A program made the translations under genes and the position numbers. DNA of 64,000 nucleotides. It comes from Paucidesulfovibrio longus DSM 6739 (GTDB taxonomy: Bacteria; Desulfobacterota; Desulfovibrionia; Desulfovibrionales; Desulfovibrionaceae). The notes under the pieces were generated by a model. The model saw only the letters and a program-made list of their open reading frames with translations, did not search any database and was not told where the DNA came from. Position 1 is the first letter of the stretch; every line of letters starts with the position of its first letter. The stretch is taken from positions 372,001 through 436,000 of the forward strand of contig NZ_ATVA01000011.1 in assembly GCF_000420485.1 (NCBI RefSeq). The letters run 5' to 3'. Positions 24,645 to 32,569 of this stretch are shown here, piece after piece.

Positions 24645-26735
24645 ATGTATCGTCGTGCATTGACGGCTGTTGTGACTGCGTTGCTCTTGTTGGGACTTGC
24701 ATCCGGCGGTTTCGCGCAGGATGCGAAGAAACCAGTGGTCATCGAGGGCAAGAAGATCCTTCCCCTCCGGGTGCTGTGTCGTCCGTTTTCCACGGTCTAC
24801 AAGAGCCCGGACGAGGCCTCCGGCACCGCGCGGGAAAACGTGGCCGCCTTCACGTCCTTTTACGTCTACACCCGGCCCTCGGCAGAGGAACGGGAGATGG
24901 AAAACGGCTGGTACGAGGTCGGCACGGACAATCGCGGATCGACCATCGGCTGGATGAAGTCGTCCGACGTGTTCGAGTGGAAGCAGACCATGTGTCTGGC
25001 CTATACCCACCCGCAGGACCGCAAGCCCGTGCTGATGTTCGAAGGGCGGGCCCCGCTGGACGCGCTGCTGGGAAAACCCCAGGCCGAGCGCGTGTCCGAG
25101 GCGGAAAAGCTGTACCAGACCATCGCGGCGGGCGCTCCGCCGGCGGATTTCCCCGTGGTTTCCGTGGAGCCGCAGAAATACATCGACATGTCGGACCAGT
25201 TCTACCTCTTGCCGATCCTCAGCTTCGGCACGGTGGAGCTTGACGGCCGCGAAGGCCGCGTCGTGCAGCTCGCCGCCGTGACCAAGTCCGGTCCGGGCGC
25301 GCGCGAGAAGTCCGACATCCGCTCCAATCCGGGATATCTCCAGGAGGCAACCTCCTCCTCGACGCAGGTCAGCCCCGAAGACCTCAAGGATCTCAAGATC
25401 GACATCGTCTGGGTCATGGACACCACGGTTTCCATGCGGCCCTATATCCAGAAGACCATGCAGGTGGTGCGCGACGTTTCCGAACAGATCACCCTGGACA
25501 CCAACGTGGCCAAGGGCATGAAGTTCGGCATCTGGGGATACCGCGACCCGGCGGACATGATTCCCGGCATCGGCTACACCACGAACAACTATACCCCGAA
25601 GCTTCAGGGCGTGGGCGATTTCATGCAGACCCTGGCCGGGGTGGACGTGACCCAGGTGGACTCCGAGGATTACGCCGAGGACGTCTTCTCCGGCATGGCC
25701 GACGCCATCCAGAACACGCAGTGGACGCCCGGCGCGATCCGCTTTCTCATCCTCGTGGGCGATGCTCCCGGACACGAGCTGGGGCACAAGTTCAACGCCT
25801 CCGGCCAGGACGAGCTGACCATCCGCAACTTCGCCAACGACCAGTCCGCATACATCTTCGCCGTGCACGTCAAGAACCCCAAGGCCAAGCAGCAGTACCA
25901 CGACGCAGCCGAACGGCAGTTCAAGGAACTCTCCCGCAACAAGGGCACCAGCGGGCAGGCCGCCTACTGGAGCGTCTTCTCCGACGACATGGATGGCTTC
26001 ACCAGCATTTCCATGGACGTGGCCACCAGGATCACGAATCTGATGAGCGGAGCCATGAAGGGCAGCGTTCCGACCGCGGCCGCAGCCGGAGGCGAGATGG
26101 CCGGACTGAACTCCTCGCCCGCGGCGTCTCCGGCTCCCGCCGCCTCGGCCTCGGCAGCTTCGGCAGCCGCGCCGGGCAGCCAGGTCATGGACGAGGTCGT
26201 GCGCGCGGCCCTGGTGGAGTGGATCGGCTCCAAGACGGGCGCGCAGGCCCCGCGCGACATCGTGGCCTGGGCCGTGGACAAGGATTTGCTCAATCCGGCC
26301 ATGCAGTCCATGGAAGTGCGTCTGCTGGTCACGAAGAACCAGCTCGACTCGCTCAAGACCGTGCTCGACGAGATCATGGCGGCGGGCCTGCGCGGGCAGA
26401 TCAGCTCCGAGAAGTTCTTCGACGCGTTGCAGGCCACTTCCGCCGCGGCCGCGCGCGATCCCGAAAAGATCAAGAACGCTTCGCGCCTCGCGGATACCGG
26501 GCTCGTGCCGGAATTCTTGGACGGCCTGCCCTACAAGAGCCAGCTCATGGACATGAGCAACGAGCTTTGGGACGCCATGGGCGTGGACGGCCAGGATTCC
26601 TTCCTGGACCAGCTCGACGCGCGCGTGAAGACCTATCAGGAAATCCACGACAGCCCGGCCCTCTGGGTCGAATTGAACAAGGGCGACGACCCGGACGAAT
26701 TCGTCTACCCCATCAGCCTGGAACTGCTTCCGTAG
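24645..26735 (+). CDS. secreted SH3-like/vWA protein resembling the PpkA periplasmic domain
   Basis: 696-residue exported protein; GGAGGGGG sets the ATG at 24645 and a signal peptide ends GGFAQ. The N-terminal part (about 30-130) looks SH3-like (NGWYEVGTDNRGSTIGWM) and leads into EWKQTMCLAYTHPQDRKPVL. A von Willebrand A domain (about 250-460) carries a MIDAS-type DTTVSM starting at Asp259, then GYRDPADM and ILVGDAPGHELG. After an Ala/Pro/Ser linker (about 475-515) comes a helical C-terminal domain. This layout resembles the periplasmic half of T6SS PpkA-type kinases, but there is no kinase domain and no transmembrane anchor apart from the signal peptide. It is the first gene of the seven-gene cluster to 33765. 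Resemblance to PpkA is from memory of the family and should be checked by search. Confidence 0.75.
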   Translation: MYRRALTAVVTALLLLGLASGGFAQDAKKPVVIEGKKILPLRVLCRPFSTVYKSPDEASGTARENVAAFTSFYVYTRPSAEEREMENGWYEVGTDNRGSTIGWMKSSDVFEWKQTMCLAYTHPQDRKPVLMFEGRAPLDALLGKPQAERVSEAEKLYQTIAAGAPPADFPVVSVEPQKYIDMSDQFYLLPILSFGTVELDGREGRVVQLAAVTKSGPGAREKSDIRSNPGYLQEATSSSTQVSPEDLKDLKIDIVWVMDTTVSMRPYIQKTMQVVRDVSEQITLDTNVAKGMKFGIWGYRDPADMIPGIGYTTNNYTPKLQGVGDFMQTLAGVDVTQVDSEDYAEDVFSGMADAIQNTQWTPGAIRFLILVGDAPGHELGHKFNASGQDELTIRNFANDQSAYIFAVHVKNPKAKQQYHDAAERQFKELSRNKGTSGQAAYWSVFSDDMDGFTSISMDVATRITNLMSGAMKGSVPTAAAAGGEMAGLNSSPAASPAPAASASAASAAAPGSQVMDEVVRAALVEWIGSKTGAQAPRDIVAWAVDKDLLNPAMQSMEVRLLVTKNQLDSLKTVLDEIMAAGLRGQISSEKFFDALQATSAAAARDPEKIKNASRLADTGLVPEFLDGLPYKSQLMDMSNELWDAMGVDGQDSFLDQLDARVKTYQEIHDSPALWVELNKGDDPDEFVYPISLELLP

Positions 26736-26750
26736 CGTATGAACCGCGTC

Positions 26751-26773
26751 CGCCCCGGCCTCGCGCCGGGGCG
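26751..26773 (+). other. intercistronic stem-loop
   Basis: A 9-bp perfect stem CGCCCCGGC/GCCGGGGCG with a 5-base loop lies between the vWA gene and the ABC ATPase gene, with no T tract after it. It probably stabilises or partly terminates the message, so the vWA protein would be made in excess over the membrane components. Confidence 0.55.
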
Positions 26774-26794
26774 GCGATCCGGTGTGAGGCCAGC

Positions 26795-27580
26795 ATGAAT
26801 TCCCTCGGCGAAGCTTTGTCCGGCGACGAATCCGTCGTCTACCGTCTGCGCGGCGTGCGCAAGCTGCGCGAGAAGGGCGGCGTGAGCTTCGAGCTTGAAA
26901 TTCCGGAGTTCACGGTTCGGCGCGGCGAGTTCATCGCCGTGGTCGGGCCTTCGGGCTGCGGCAAGTCCACGCTGCTCGACATGCTCGGCCTCGTGCTCAA
27001 GCCGAGCGAGGCTCGCGAGTTTTCCTTCCGCTGCGGCGGGCAGGGCGAGCTGGCCGGGCTGGCCGGGCTGAGCGAACGGCGTCTGGCCGAAGTGCGCCGC
27101 AGCTGCATCGGCTATGTGCTCCAGAGCGGCGGACTCCTGCCGTTTCTGAGCGTGCGCGAGAACATCCTCCTGCCCTGTCGGCTCAACGGACAGCGCGGCG
27201 CGGGGGACGTGGCCGCCCTGGCCGCCCGGCTGGGCATTGCGGACCAGCTCGGCAAAAAACCCCAGCATCTTTCCGGCGGGCAGCGGCAGCGGGTGGCCAT
27301 TGCCCGCGCACTAGCCCACAGACCTCCCTTCGTGCTCGCGGACGAGCCCACGGCGGCCGTGGACAAGCTCACCGCCGAGGAGATCCAGAAGCAGTTCAAG
27401 GAGATTTCCCGCCAGCTCGGCGTGACCCTGGTGCTCGTGACCCACGACCTGGGACTGGCCCGTTCCGGCGCGGACCGCCTTTTCAGCTTTCGCATCCGCC
27501 GCGAAGGCGCGGAGCGCACCGTGTCCACCCTGGTGGAAAAGGGCCTCGGCAAACACGCGGAAGCCGGAGGGGCGGCATGA
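26795..27580 (+). CDS. ABC transporter ATP-binding protein (TagT/LolD-like)
   Basis: 261-residue ATPase of the LolD/MacB class. Walker A GPSGCGKST, Q-loop VLQSGGLLPFLSVREN, signature LSGGQRQRVAIARAL, Walker B FVLADEPTA and the H-loop THDLGLARSG are intact. It pairs with the FtsX-like permease that follows with a 4-base overlap. In Pseudomonas the equivalent TagT-TagS pair is thought to act as a mechanotransmission rather than a transport complex. The position after a PpkA-like vWA protein and before a SUMF1 protein supports the same role here, by inference. Confidence 0.88.
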   Translation: MNSLGEALSGDESVVYRLRGVRKLREKGGVSFELEIPEFTVRRGEFIAVVGPSGCGKSTLLDMLGLVLKPSEAREFSFRCGGQGELAGLAGLSERRLAEVRRSCIGYVLQSGGLLPFLSVRENILLPCRLNGQRGAGDVAALAARLGIADQLGKKPQHLSGGQRQRVAIARALAHRPPFVLADEPTAAVDKLTAEEIQKQFKEISRQLGVTLVLVTHDLGLARSGADRLFSFRIRREGAERTVSTLVEKGLGKHAEAGGAA

Positions 27581-29607
27581 TGGGCGCGCGCGGCATGGTC
27601 CTGCGGCTTTCCCTCGCCGACTTGCGGCACGAGTGGATTCTCTCGGTCTGTCTGGTCATGGCCGTGGCCGCCGTGCTTTCGCCCTTGCTGATCCTGTTCG
27701 GCCTCAAGTTCGGGACCATCGAGATCATGCGCGAACGGCTCATCGAAGACCCGCGCAACCGCGAGATCCGTCCGATGATTTCCCGCAGTTTCGAGCGCGA
27801 CTGGTTCGCGGGCATGGCCGCCCGCCCGGACGTGGCCTTCGTGGTGCCCTTCACCCGGCAGATATCGGCGCAGGTGGAGGCGCGGCTCAAGGACGGCGCG
27901 GAGCACGTTTCCCTGGACGTATTGCCCACGGCCGCGGGCGACCCCCTGCTGCTGCAAAACGGCGCGTCCGTGCCGGGCGAGGGCGAGTGCGTGCTCTCCG
28001 CGTCCGCTGCCGAGGCGCTCGGCGCGCAGCCCGGATCGGTGCTGACTCTGGGGGCCAGACGGCTCCGGGGGACGCAATACGAAAAGGCCGAAACCGAGCT
28101 TCGGGTCGCGGGAATTGCGCGGCCGCGGGCAACGGTGCTCAAGTCCCTGTACGTGCCCCTGCCGTTTCTGGAGGCGGTGGAACGCTACAAGGACGGGCAG
28201 GCCGTTCCCGAATACGGCTGGCCCGGAGATCAGGCCCTGGCCTACCCTGTCTATGACGGACTGGCCGTGATTCTGGCCGAGCCGTTGTCCAAGGTGGACG
28301 AATTCCGCCTCATCAACAATACGGGCTTTTCCCGGAAGGAGCTGCTCGCTCCGGGCGACATGGTCGAGCGCCTGGGCTGGAGCATCGCCCCTGGGCCGAG
28401 CGTGTATCTGGCCTCGGCCCGGCGCAAGCCCGTGGACGGCGAAAGTCTGCTGGCGGTGCAATACGCCCTGCGCGGCAAGAACCCCGTGCTCGTGCCCTGG
28501 GTGCGCGAGCTGCGCGCCGAGCTGATCGCCCCGCTCCAGGCGCTGGAGCTTGACGGAGAAGGCGATGCTTCCGGTCCCTCGGATGCCGTTCCGGCGGAGG
28601 GCGGCGTGGTTCTGGCCGAGCTTGGGCTGGACGCCTTTTCCATGTCCGCGGAGGATGCCGAACGGCTCCGGCCCTCGGCGCCGCCGTCCTGGGGAGTGGC
28701 GGACGAGTCTGCGCCGTCGGCGGCGTGGCGGCGCGTGGCCCTGCCCGAGGGATTGGCGTTGCCGAAGGACGAGCCCGAAGAGGGCGCGGCTTCGGACCGG
28801 GGAGCGCAGCCCGGCGGCGAGCCGGATGGGAACGCCGCCTCCATGAGCACGGACAGGGACGAAGAGCGCGCGCCTGCGGAACTGATCCTGCGCGTTTCCC
28901 GCGAAGACGGAGCCACGCTGGCCTTTCCCGTGAGCGTGGATCCGGTTCGCGTTCCCGGTTCGTCCCGCGCCCTGATTCCGGCGCGGCTTGCGGGCGTGCT
29001 CAATCTTTTCGGCGAGCGCAACGTGGGCTTCGACGCCCTCACGGAGGAATTCACGCTGGCGAGGCGGGGCTATGCAGGCTTCCGGCTCTACGCCGCCACC
29101 ATCGACGACGTGGACGGCCTGCGGCGCGAGCTGGAAGCCCAGGGCGTGACCGTGAGCACCGAAGCCGAACGCATTCGGGACGTCATGGAGCTGGACGGCT
29201 ACCTGACCCTGATTTTTCTGCTCATAGCCGGGGTGGCCCTGGTGGGCGGGGCGGCCTCGCTGACGGCCAGCCTCTACGCTTCGGTGGAGCGCAAGCGCCG
29301 CGACCTTTCCGTGCTCAGGCTGCTCGGCCTATCCGGCCCGGCCCTGTTCCGGTTCCCCGTGTACCAGGGCGCGCTCATCGCCGCCGCCGGATTCGCAGTG
29401 GCCTTCGGTTTCTTCGAAACGATGGCCGTCGTGATCAACACGCTTTTCCACGAACATCTCCAAGCCGAGGAGAGCCTCTGCCGCCTCGAACCGTGGCACC
29501 TGGGCGCGGCCCTGGCCGGAACGGTGCTCATCGCCGTTGCCGCCGGGAGCGTCGCGGCCTGGCGCGTCACGCGGATCGAGCCTGCCGAAGCCCTTCGGGA
29601 CGAGTGA
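27577..29607 (+). CDS. FtsX-like ABC permease with large periplasmic domain (TagS-like)
   Basis: 676-residue inner-membrane protein. One transmembrane helix near residues 18-42 is followed by about 500 extracytoplasmic residues and three C-terminal helices (YLTLIFLLIAGVALVGGAAS, PVYQGALIAAAGFAVAFGFF and LAGTVLIAVAAGSVAAW). That is the MacB/FtsX arrangement, with the coupling end RVTRIEPAEALRDE. The periplasmic part contains a Ser/Pro/Glu/Gly-rich, probably disordered insertion (about 325-430). The ATG overlaps the ATPase stop. Likely forms a dimer with the ATPase that transmits conformational signals across the membrane; substrate transport is not implied. Confidence 0.85.
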   Translation: MMGARGMVLRLSLADLRHEWILSVCLVMAVAAVLSPLLILFGLKFGTIEIMRERLIEDPRNREIRPMISRSFERDWFAGMAARPDVAFVVPFTRQISAQVEARLKDGAEHVSLDVLPTAAGDPLLLQNGASVPGEGECVLSASAAEALGAQPGSVLTLGARRLRGTQYEKAETELRVAGIARPRATVLKSLYVPLPFLEAVERYKDGQAVPEYGWPGDQALAYPVYDGLAVILAEPLSKVDEFRLINNTGFSRKELLAPGDMVERLGWSIAPGPSVYLASARRKPVDGESLLAVQYALRGKNPVLVPWVRELRAELIAPLQALELDGEGDASGPSDAVPAEGGVVLAELGLDAFSMSAEDAERLRPSAPPSWGVADESAPSAAWRRVALPEGLALPKDEPEEGAASDRGAQPGGEPDGNAASMSTDRDEERAPAELILRVSREDGATLAFPVSVDPVRVPGSSRALIPARLAGVLNLFGERNVGFDALTEEFTLARRGYAGFRLYAATIDDVDGLRRELEAQGVTVSTEAERIRDVMELDGYLTLIFLLIAGVALVGGAASLTASLYASVERKRRDLSVLRLLGLSGPALFRFPVYQGALIAAAGFAVAFGFFETMAVVINTLFHEHLQAEESLCRLEPWHLGAALAGTVLIAVAAGSVAAWRVTRIEPAEALRDE

Positions 29608-29614
29608 GGACACC

Positions 29615-31249
29615 ATGCTTCCACGATCCGAATGCCGCGTCTGCGCCCTTTCCGCCCCGGACCCTGTCCGCGTCTGCATGCTGGCGACCCTGGCCGCCGC
29701 GCTTCTGCTGCTCTGGGCCATGCCCTGCCGGGCGCACAACCCCGCGCCCCTTCAGGACGATCTCAAGCTGCCCATGCCCGGCGGGGAGGAAATGGTCTTT
29801 CGCCCCGTGTTCCTGGGCCAGGGGGACGGCCCCTTCGCCCTGCGCAAGTTCAAGATGGGCGACCCGGGCGGAGGCTTTCGCGAATACCCCACCAGCGTGG
29901 CCCTGGGCGGCTCCTTCGTGGCGCAGGACAAGGGCAAGCGGGACTGGTGCTATTATCTCGGCAAGTATGAAGTCACCGAAGGGCAGTATTATGCGCTAAT
30001 GGGGCTGCCCCAGGGGGGGGATGCGGCCCTGCTGAAGTCGAAGCTGCCCATGACCGGCGTGACCTACTTCGACGCGTTGGCCTTTGCGGACCGCTACAAT
30101 CGCTGGCTGCTGGAAAACGCGCAGGCCGCGCTTCCGGCCAACGGCGAATCTCCCGGTTTCGTGCGGCTGCCCACGGAAGCCGAGTGGGAATTCGCGGCGC
30201 GCGGCGGCGCCAGGGTCACTCCGGACCAGTTCGACCGCAAGTTGCCCTACGACGGAGTGCTGCCGGAGTACGAGTGGTTTTCCGGACCGACTTCCTCGCA
30301 CAACAAGCTCAAGGAATCCGGCATGCTCAAGGCCAACATCCTCGGCCTGCACGACATGCTGGGCAACGTCGCGGAAATGACCCAATCACTGTACCGCGTC
30401 GAATACTATCAGGGGCGGCCCGGCGGTTTCGTTGCGCGCGGCGGGCATTTCCTCACTTCCGAAAACATGCTGCGCTCTTCCCTGCGCACCGAGGAACCGT
30501 TCTACATCGGCAGCCGGGCCAAGGGATTCAAGCCCAACGCCAAGGCGACCATGGGCTTTCGGCTGACGCTGTCCTCCGTGATCTATACGGACAGGGCCGC
30601 GCTCAAGGACATGGAATTCGCCTGGGACGCCTATCGCGGCGGCAAGGGCGCGGACATGCCCGCGGCGGTTTCCGTGAGTCCGACCAGCTTCCAGGCGGAC
30701 GTCAAGACCCAGGAGGCGTTCGAGCATCTGGAGCGGCTCAAGGCCGAACTGGCGAAGCTCGGCGGCGGCGAGTCCGTCGCGCGGGAGCTGGGCTTTATCG
30801 AGGCTTCCCTGAACGACATGAAGCTGATCCGGCGGCAGGCGGACGAGGATTCCGCTTATGCCTGGGCCAAGATTGCGGCGGAGCAGGGCTTCTTCCTCTA
30901 CCGCGAGCTGCAGAAGCTGCCCAAGGTGCTCGCCGTGCTGGAGAGCGCGCAGACCTCCGGCCGCACGGCCATGATCGAGAGCCTGACGCAGCGGCGGGAC
31001 GAGGTTCAGGGCAATATCGACGCGGCCCTGGCTTCCTATTCCGATTCGTTCCGGCAGTTGGCCGCCACGCCCGACTGGGCCGTGGACAAGGCCTTCGAGC
31101 GCTACACCGCCTTCCTGTTGGAGCGGGGCGCTGCGGACCAGGTCCGGGTGCTCAAGACCGTGCGGGCGCATTATGCGGATTTCGGGCAGACAAAGCGAGC
31201 GGATACGTCGGGTTGGCGCAAGCAGCTCGAAACCCTTTCCGTTCGATAA
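29615..31249 (+). CDS. secreted SUMF1/formylglycine-generating-enzyme-like protein (TagR-like)
   Basis: 544-residue exported protein. The start at ATG 29615 follows GAGGA; a signal peptide reaches CRAHNPAP. The SUMF1 domain (about 55-330) shows the FGE fold signatures LGKYEVTEGQYYALM, VRLPTEAEWEFAARGG, NILGLHDMLGNVAEM and FVARGGHF, then ATMGFRLTLSS. I see no obvious redox cysteine pair of the active FGE, so it is likely a non-enzymatic binding domain, as in TagR. A C-terminal helical region (about 345-544) has no family match. It starts 7 bases after the permease stop. In P. aeruginosa TagR activates PpkA from the periplasm; the parallel here is inference from gene order. Confidence 0.82.
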   Translation: MLPRSECRVCALSAPDPVRVCMLATLAAALLLLWAMPCRAHNPAPLQDDLKLPMPGGEEMVFRPVFLGQGDGPFALRKFKMGDPGGGFREYPTSVALGGSFVAQDKGKRDWCYYLGKYEVTEGQYYALMGLPQGGDAALLKSKLPMTGVTYFDALAFADRYNRWLLENAQAALPANGESPGFVRLPTEAEWEFAARGGARVTPDQFDRKLPYDGVLPEYEWFSGPTSSHNKLKESGMLKANILGLHDMLGNVAEMTQSLYRVEYYQGRPGGFVARGGHFLTSENMLRSSLRTEEPFYIGSRAKGFKPNAKATMGFRLTLSSVIYTDRAALKDMEFAWDAYRGGKGADMPAAVSVSPTSFQADVKTQEAFEHLERLKAELAKLGGGESVARELGFIEASLNDMKLIRRQADEDSAYAWAKIAAEQGFFLYRELQKLPKVLAVLESAQTSGRTAMIESLTQRRDEVQGNIDAALASYSDSFRQLAATPDWAVDKAFERYTAFLLERGAADQVRVLKTVRAHYADFGQTKRADTSGWRKQLETLSVR

Positions 31250-31318
31250 TGGTGGTTTTTGATCCTGAATCGGGTAAAAATGAATGCATGTAAAACTCTT
31301 GCATGGGGGAGGGAAACC

Positions 31319-31996
31319 ATGAAGAAATTCTTGAGTCTTGTACTGGTTCTGAGCTTGGTGGTCGGCGGCCTGTCCGCCCTGGGAGGCTGCGCGGCAAAAA
31401 CCGACCGCGGCCAGACGCAGCAGGAAGGCGCGGCCACGGGCGCGGCGGGCGGCGCTGTGCTGGGAGCGATCCTCGGCGCCATCATCGGCGGCGACGCCGA
31501 GAGCGCGGCCTGGGGAGCGGCCATCGGCGCGGCGGCGGGCGGCGCGGCCGGATACGCCTACGGAACGCATGTCGCCGACAAGAAGGCCGAGTATGCCAAG
31601 CAGGAGGAATGGCTCGACGCCTGCGTGGCCAGCCTGGAGCAGACCAACGCGGAAACCAAGGCCTACAATGCGCAGCTTTCCACGGAAATAGCGGAAATGG
31701 ATGCTCAGAGCAGCAAGCTCCTCGCCGACTACAATAAGAAGACCGCGGACAAGAGCGCGCTTCTGGCCGAGAAGGACGTGGTGGACAAGAAGCTGGCCGA
31801 GGCCAACGAGGCTCTGGGCAAGGCCAAGTGGGAGCTGGACAATCAGGAAAAGGTTCTCGCGGACGCCAACGCCTCCGGCTCCACCACGCAGGCCAAGGAG
31901 CTGGATGAACGCATCGCCACGCTCAAGGCCGAGATCGCCAAGCTGGAGAGCCAGACCGAACAGCTGGCCTCCATGTCCAGCCGCATGGCCGTCTAG
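31319..31996 (+). CDS. glycine-zipper lipoprotein with coiled coil
   Basis: 225-residue lipoprotein: MKKFLSLVLVLSLVVGG then lipobox LGGC. The mature N-terminus contains a glycine zipper (GAAGGAVLGAILGAIIGG and GAAIGAAAGGAAGYAYG), which can insert in or associate with membranes. A long coiled coil follows (about 100-220; KKLAEANEALGKAKWELDNQ). By position and type it could be the counterpart of the TagQ outer-membrane lipoprotein that anchors TagR, but I cannot verify sequence homology. A GGGGGAGGG ribosome-binding site precedes the ATG. Confidence 0.78.
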   Translation: MKKFLSLVLVLSLVVGGLSALGGCAAKTDRGQTQQEGAATGAAGGAVLGAILGAIIGGDAESAAWGAAIGAAAGGAAGYAYGTHVADKKAEYAKQEEWLDACVASLEQTNAETKAYNAQLSTEIAEMDAQSSKLLADYNKKTADKSALLAEKDVVDKKLAEANEALGKAKWELDNQEKVLADANASGSTTQAKELDERIATLKAEIAKLESQTEQLASMSSRMAV

Positions 31997-32065
31997 CGGA
32001 GCGTTCGCACTGCGGGGCGGGTGCTGCCGGGGCATGAATTCAAGCAGGACAGCGGAGGAGGGACG

Positions 32066-32569
32066 ATGGGCAAGAGAATGACGGGGGCGCTGCTGGTGTG
32101 CGCCCTGCTCGCGCTCGCGGGCTGCGAGACCACGGGCGATCCGAACCAGGGCGGGCTTTGGGGCTGGAGCGAGGAAAAGTCCCAGCAGCGCATCGACGAG
32201 CGCCAGGCGCGCAAGGCCACGCTGGAGGAAGAGCAGCAGGCCGAGGCGGCCCGGACCGCCGCGCTGGAGTCCGAGAGCGCGGAAAAGCGCGCCCAGCGCG
32301 ACGCTCTGGTGGCGAAGGCCACGAGCCTGGACAAGGAACTGGCCGCGCTTCAGCAGAAGATCCGGACGGCCAAGGCGAGCACGGATGCGGCCAAGCGCCG
32401 CCAGTGGGAGCTTTCCACCGAGGCCAATGCCTTGCAAAGCAAGCTGGACAAGGCGCGCGCCGCCGCCGCGACAACGCCGGACGTGCAGGCCAAGCAGGAC
32501 GAGGTCAAGCGGCTGGAAGCGGAAATCGACAGGCTGCTCAAGGAAGCCGAAGCCCTGAGCACGCTTTGA
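32066..32569 (+). CDS. coiled-coil lipoprotein, 167 aa
   Basis: Lipoprotein with signal MGKRMTGALLVCALLALAGC and lipobox Cys20, then a short WGWSEEKSQQR segment and an almost continuous charged coiled coil to the C-terminus. A GGAGGAGGG ribosome-binding site fixes ATG 32066. The last codons overlap the TTG start of the S41 protease gene. No family is recognised. Its coiled-coil nature parallels the preceding glycine-zipper lipoprotein; together they may span the periplasm or form a scaffold. Confidence 0.75.
   Translation: MGKRMTGALLVCALLALAGCETTGDPNQGGLWGWSEEKSQQRIDERQARKATLEEEQQAEAARTAALESESAEKRAQRDALVAKATSLDKELAALQQKIRTAKASTDAAKRRQWELSTEANALQSKLDKARAAAATTPDVQAKQDEVKRLEAEIDRLLKEAEALSTL

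Noticed and set aside
30386-32437. Long minus-strand frame across the SUMF1 and lipoprotein genes
   Set aside because: Composition typical of antisense shadow; it spans three clear plus-strand genes with signal peptides and ribosome-binding sites.
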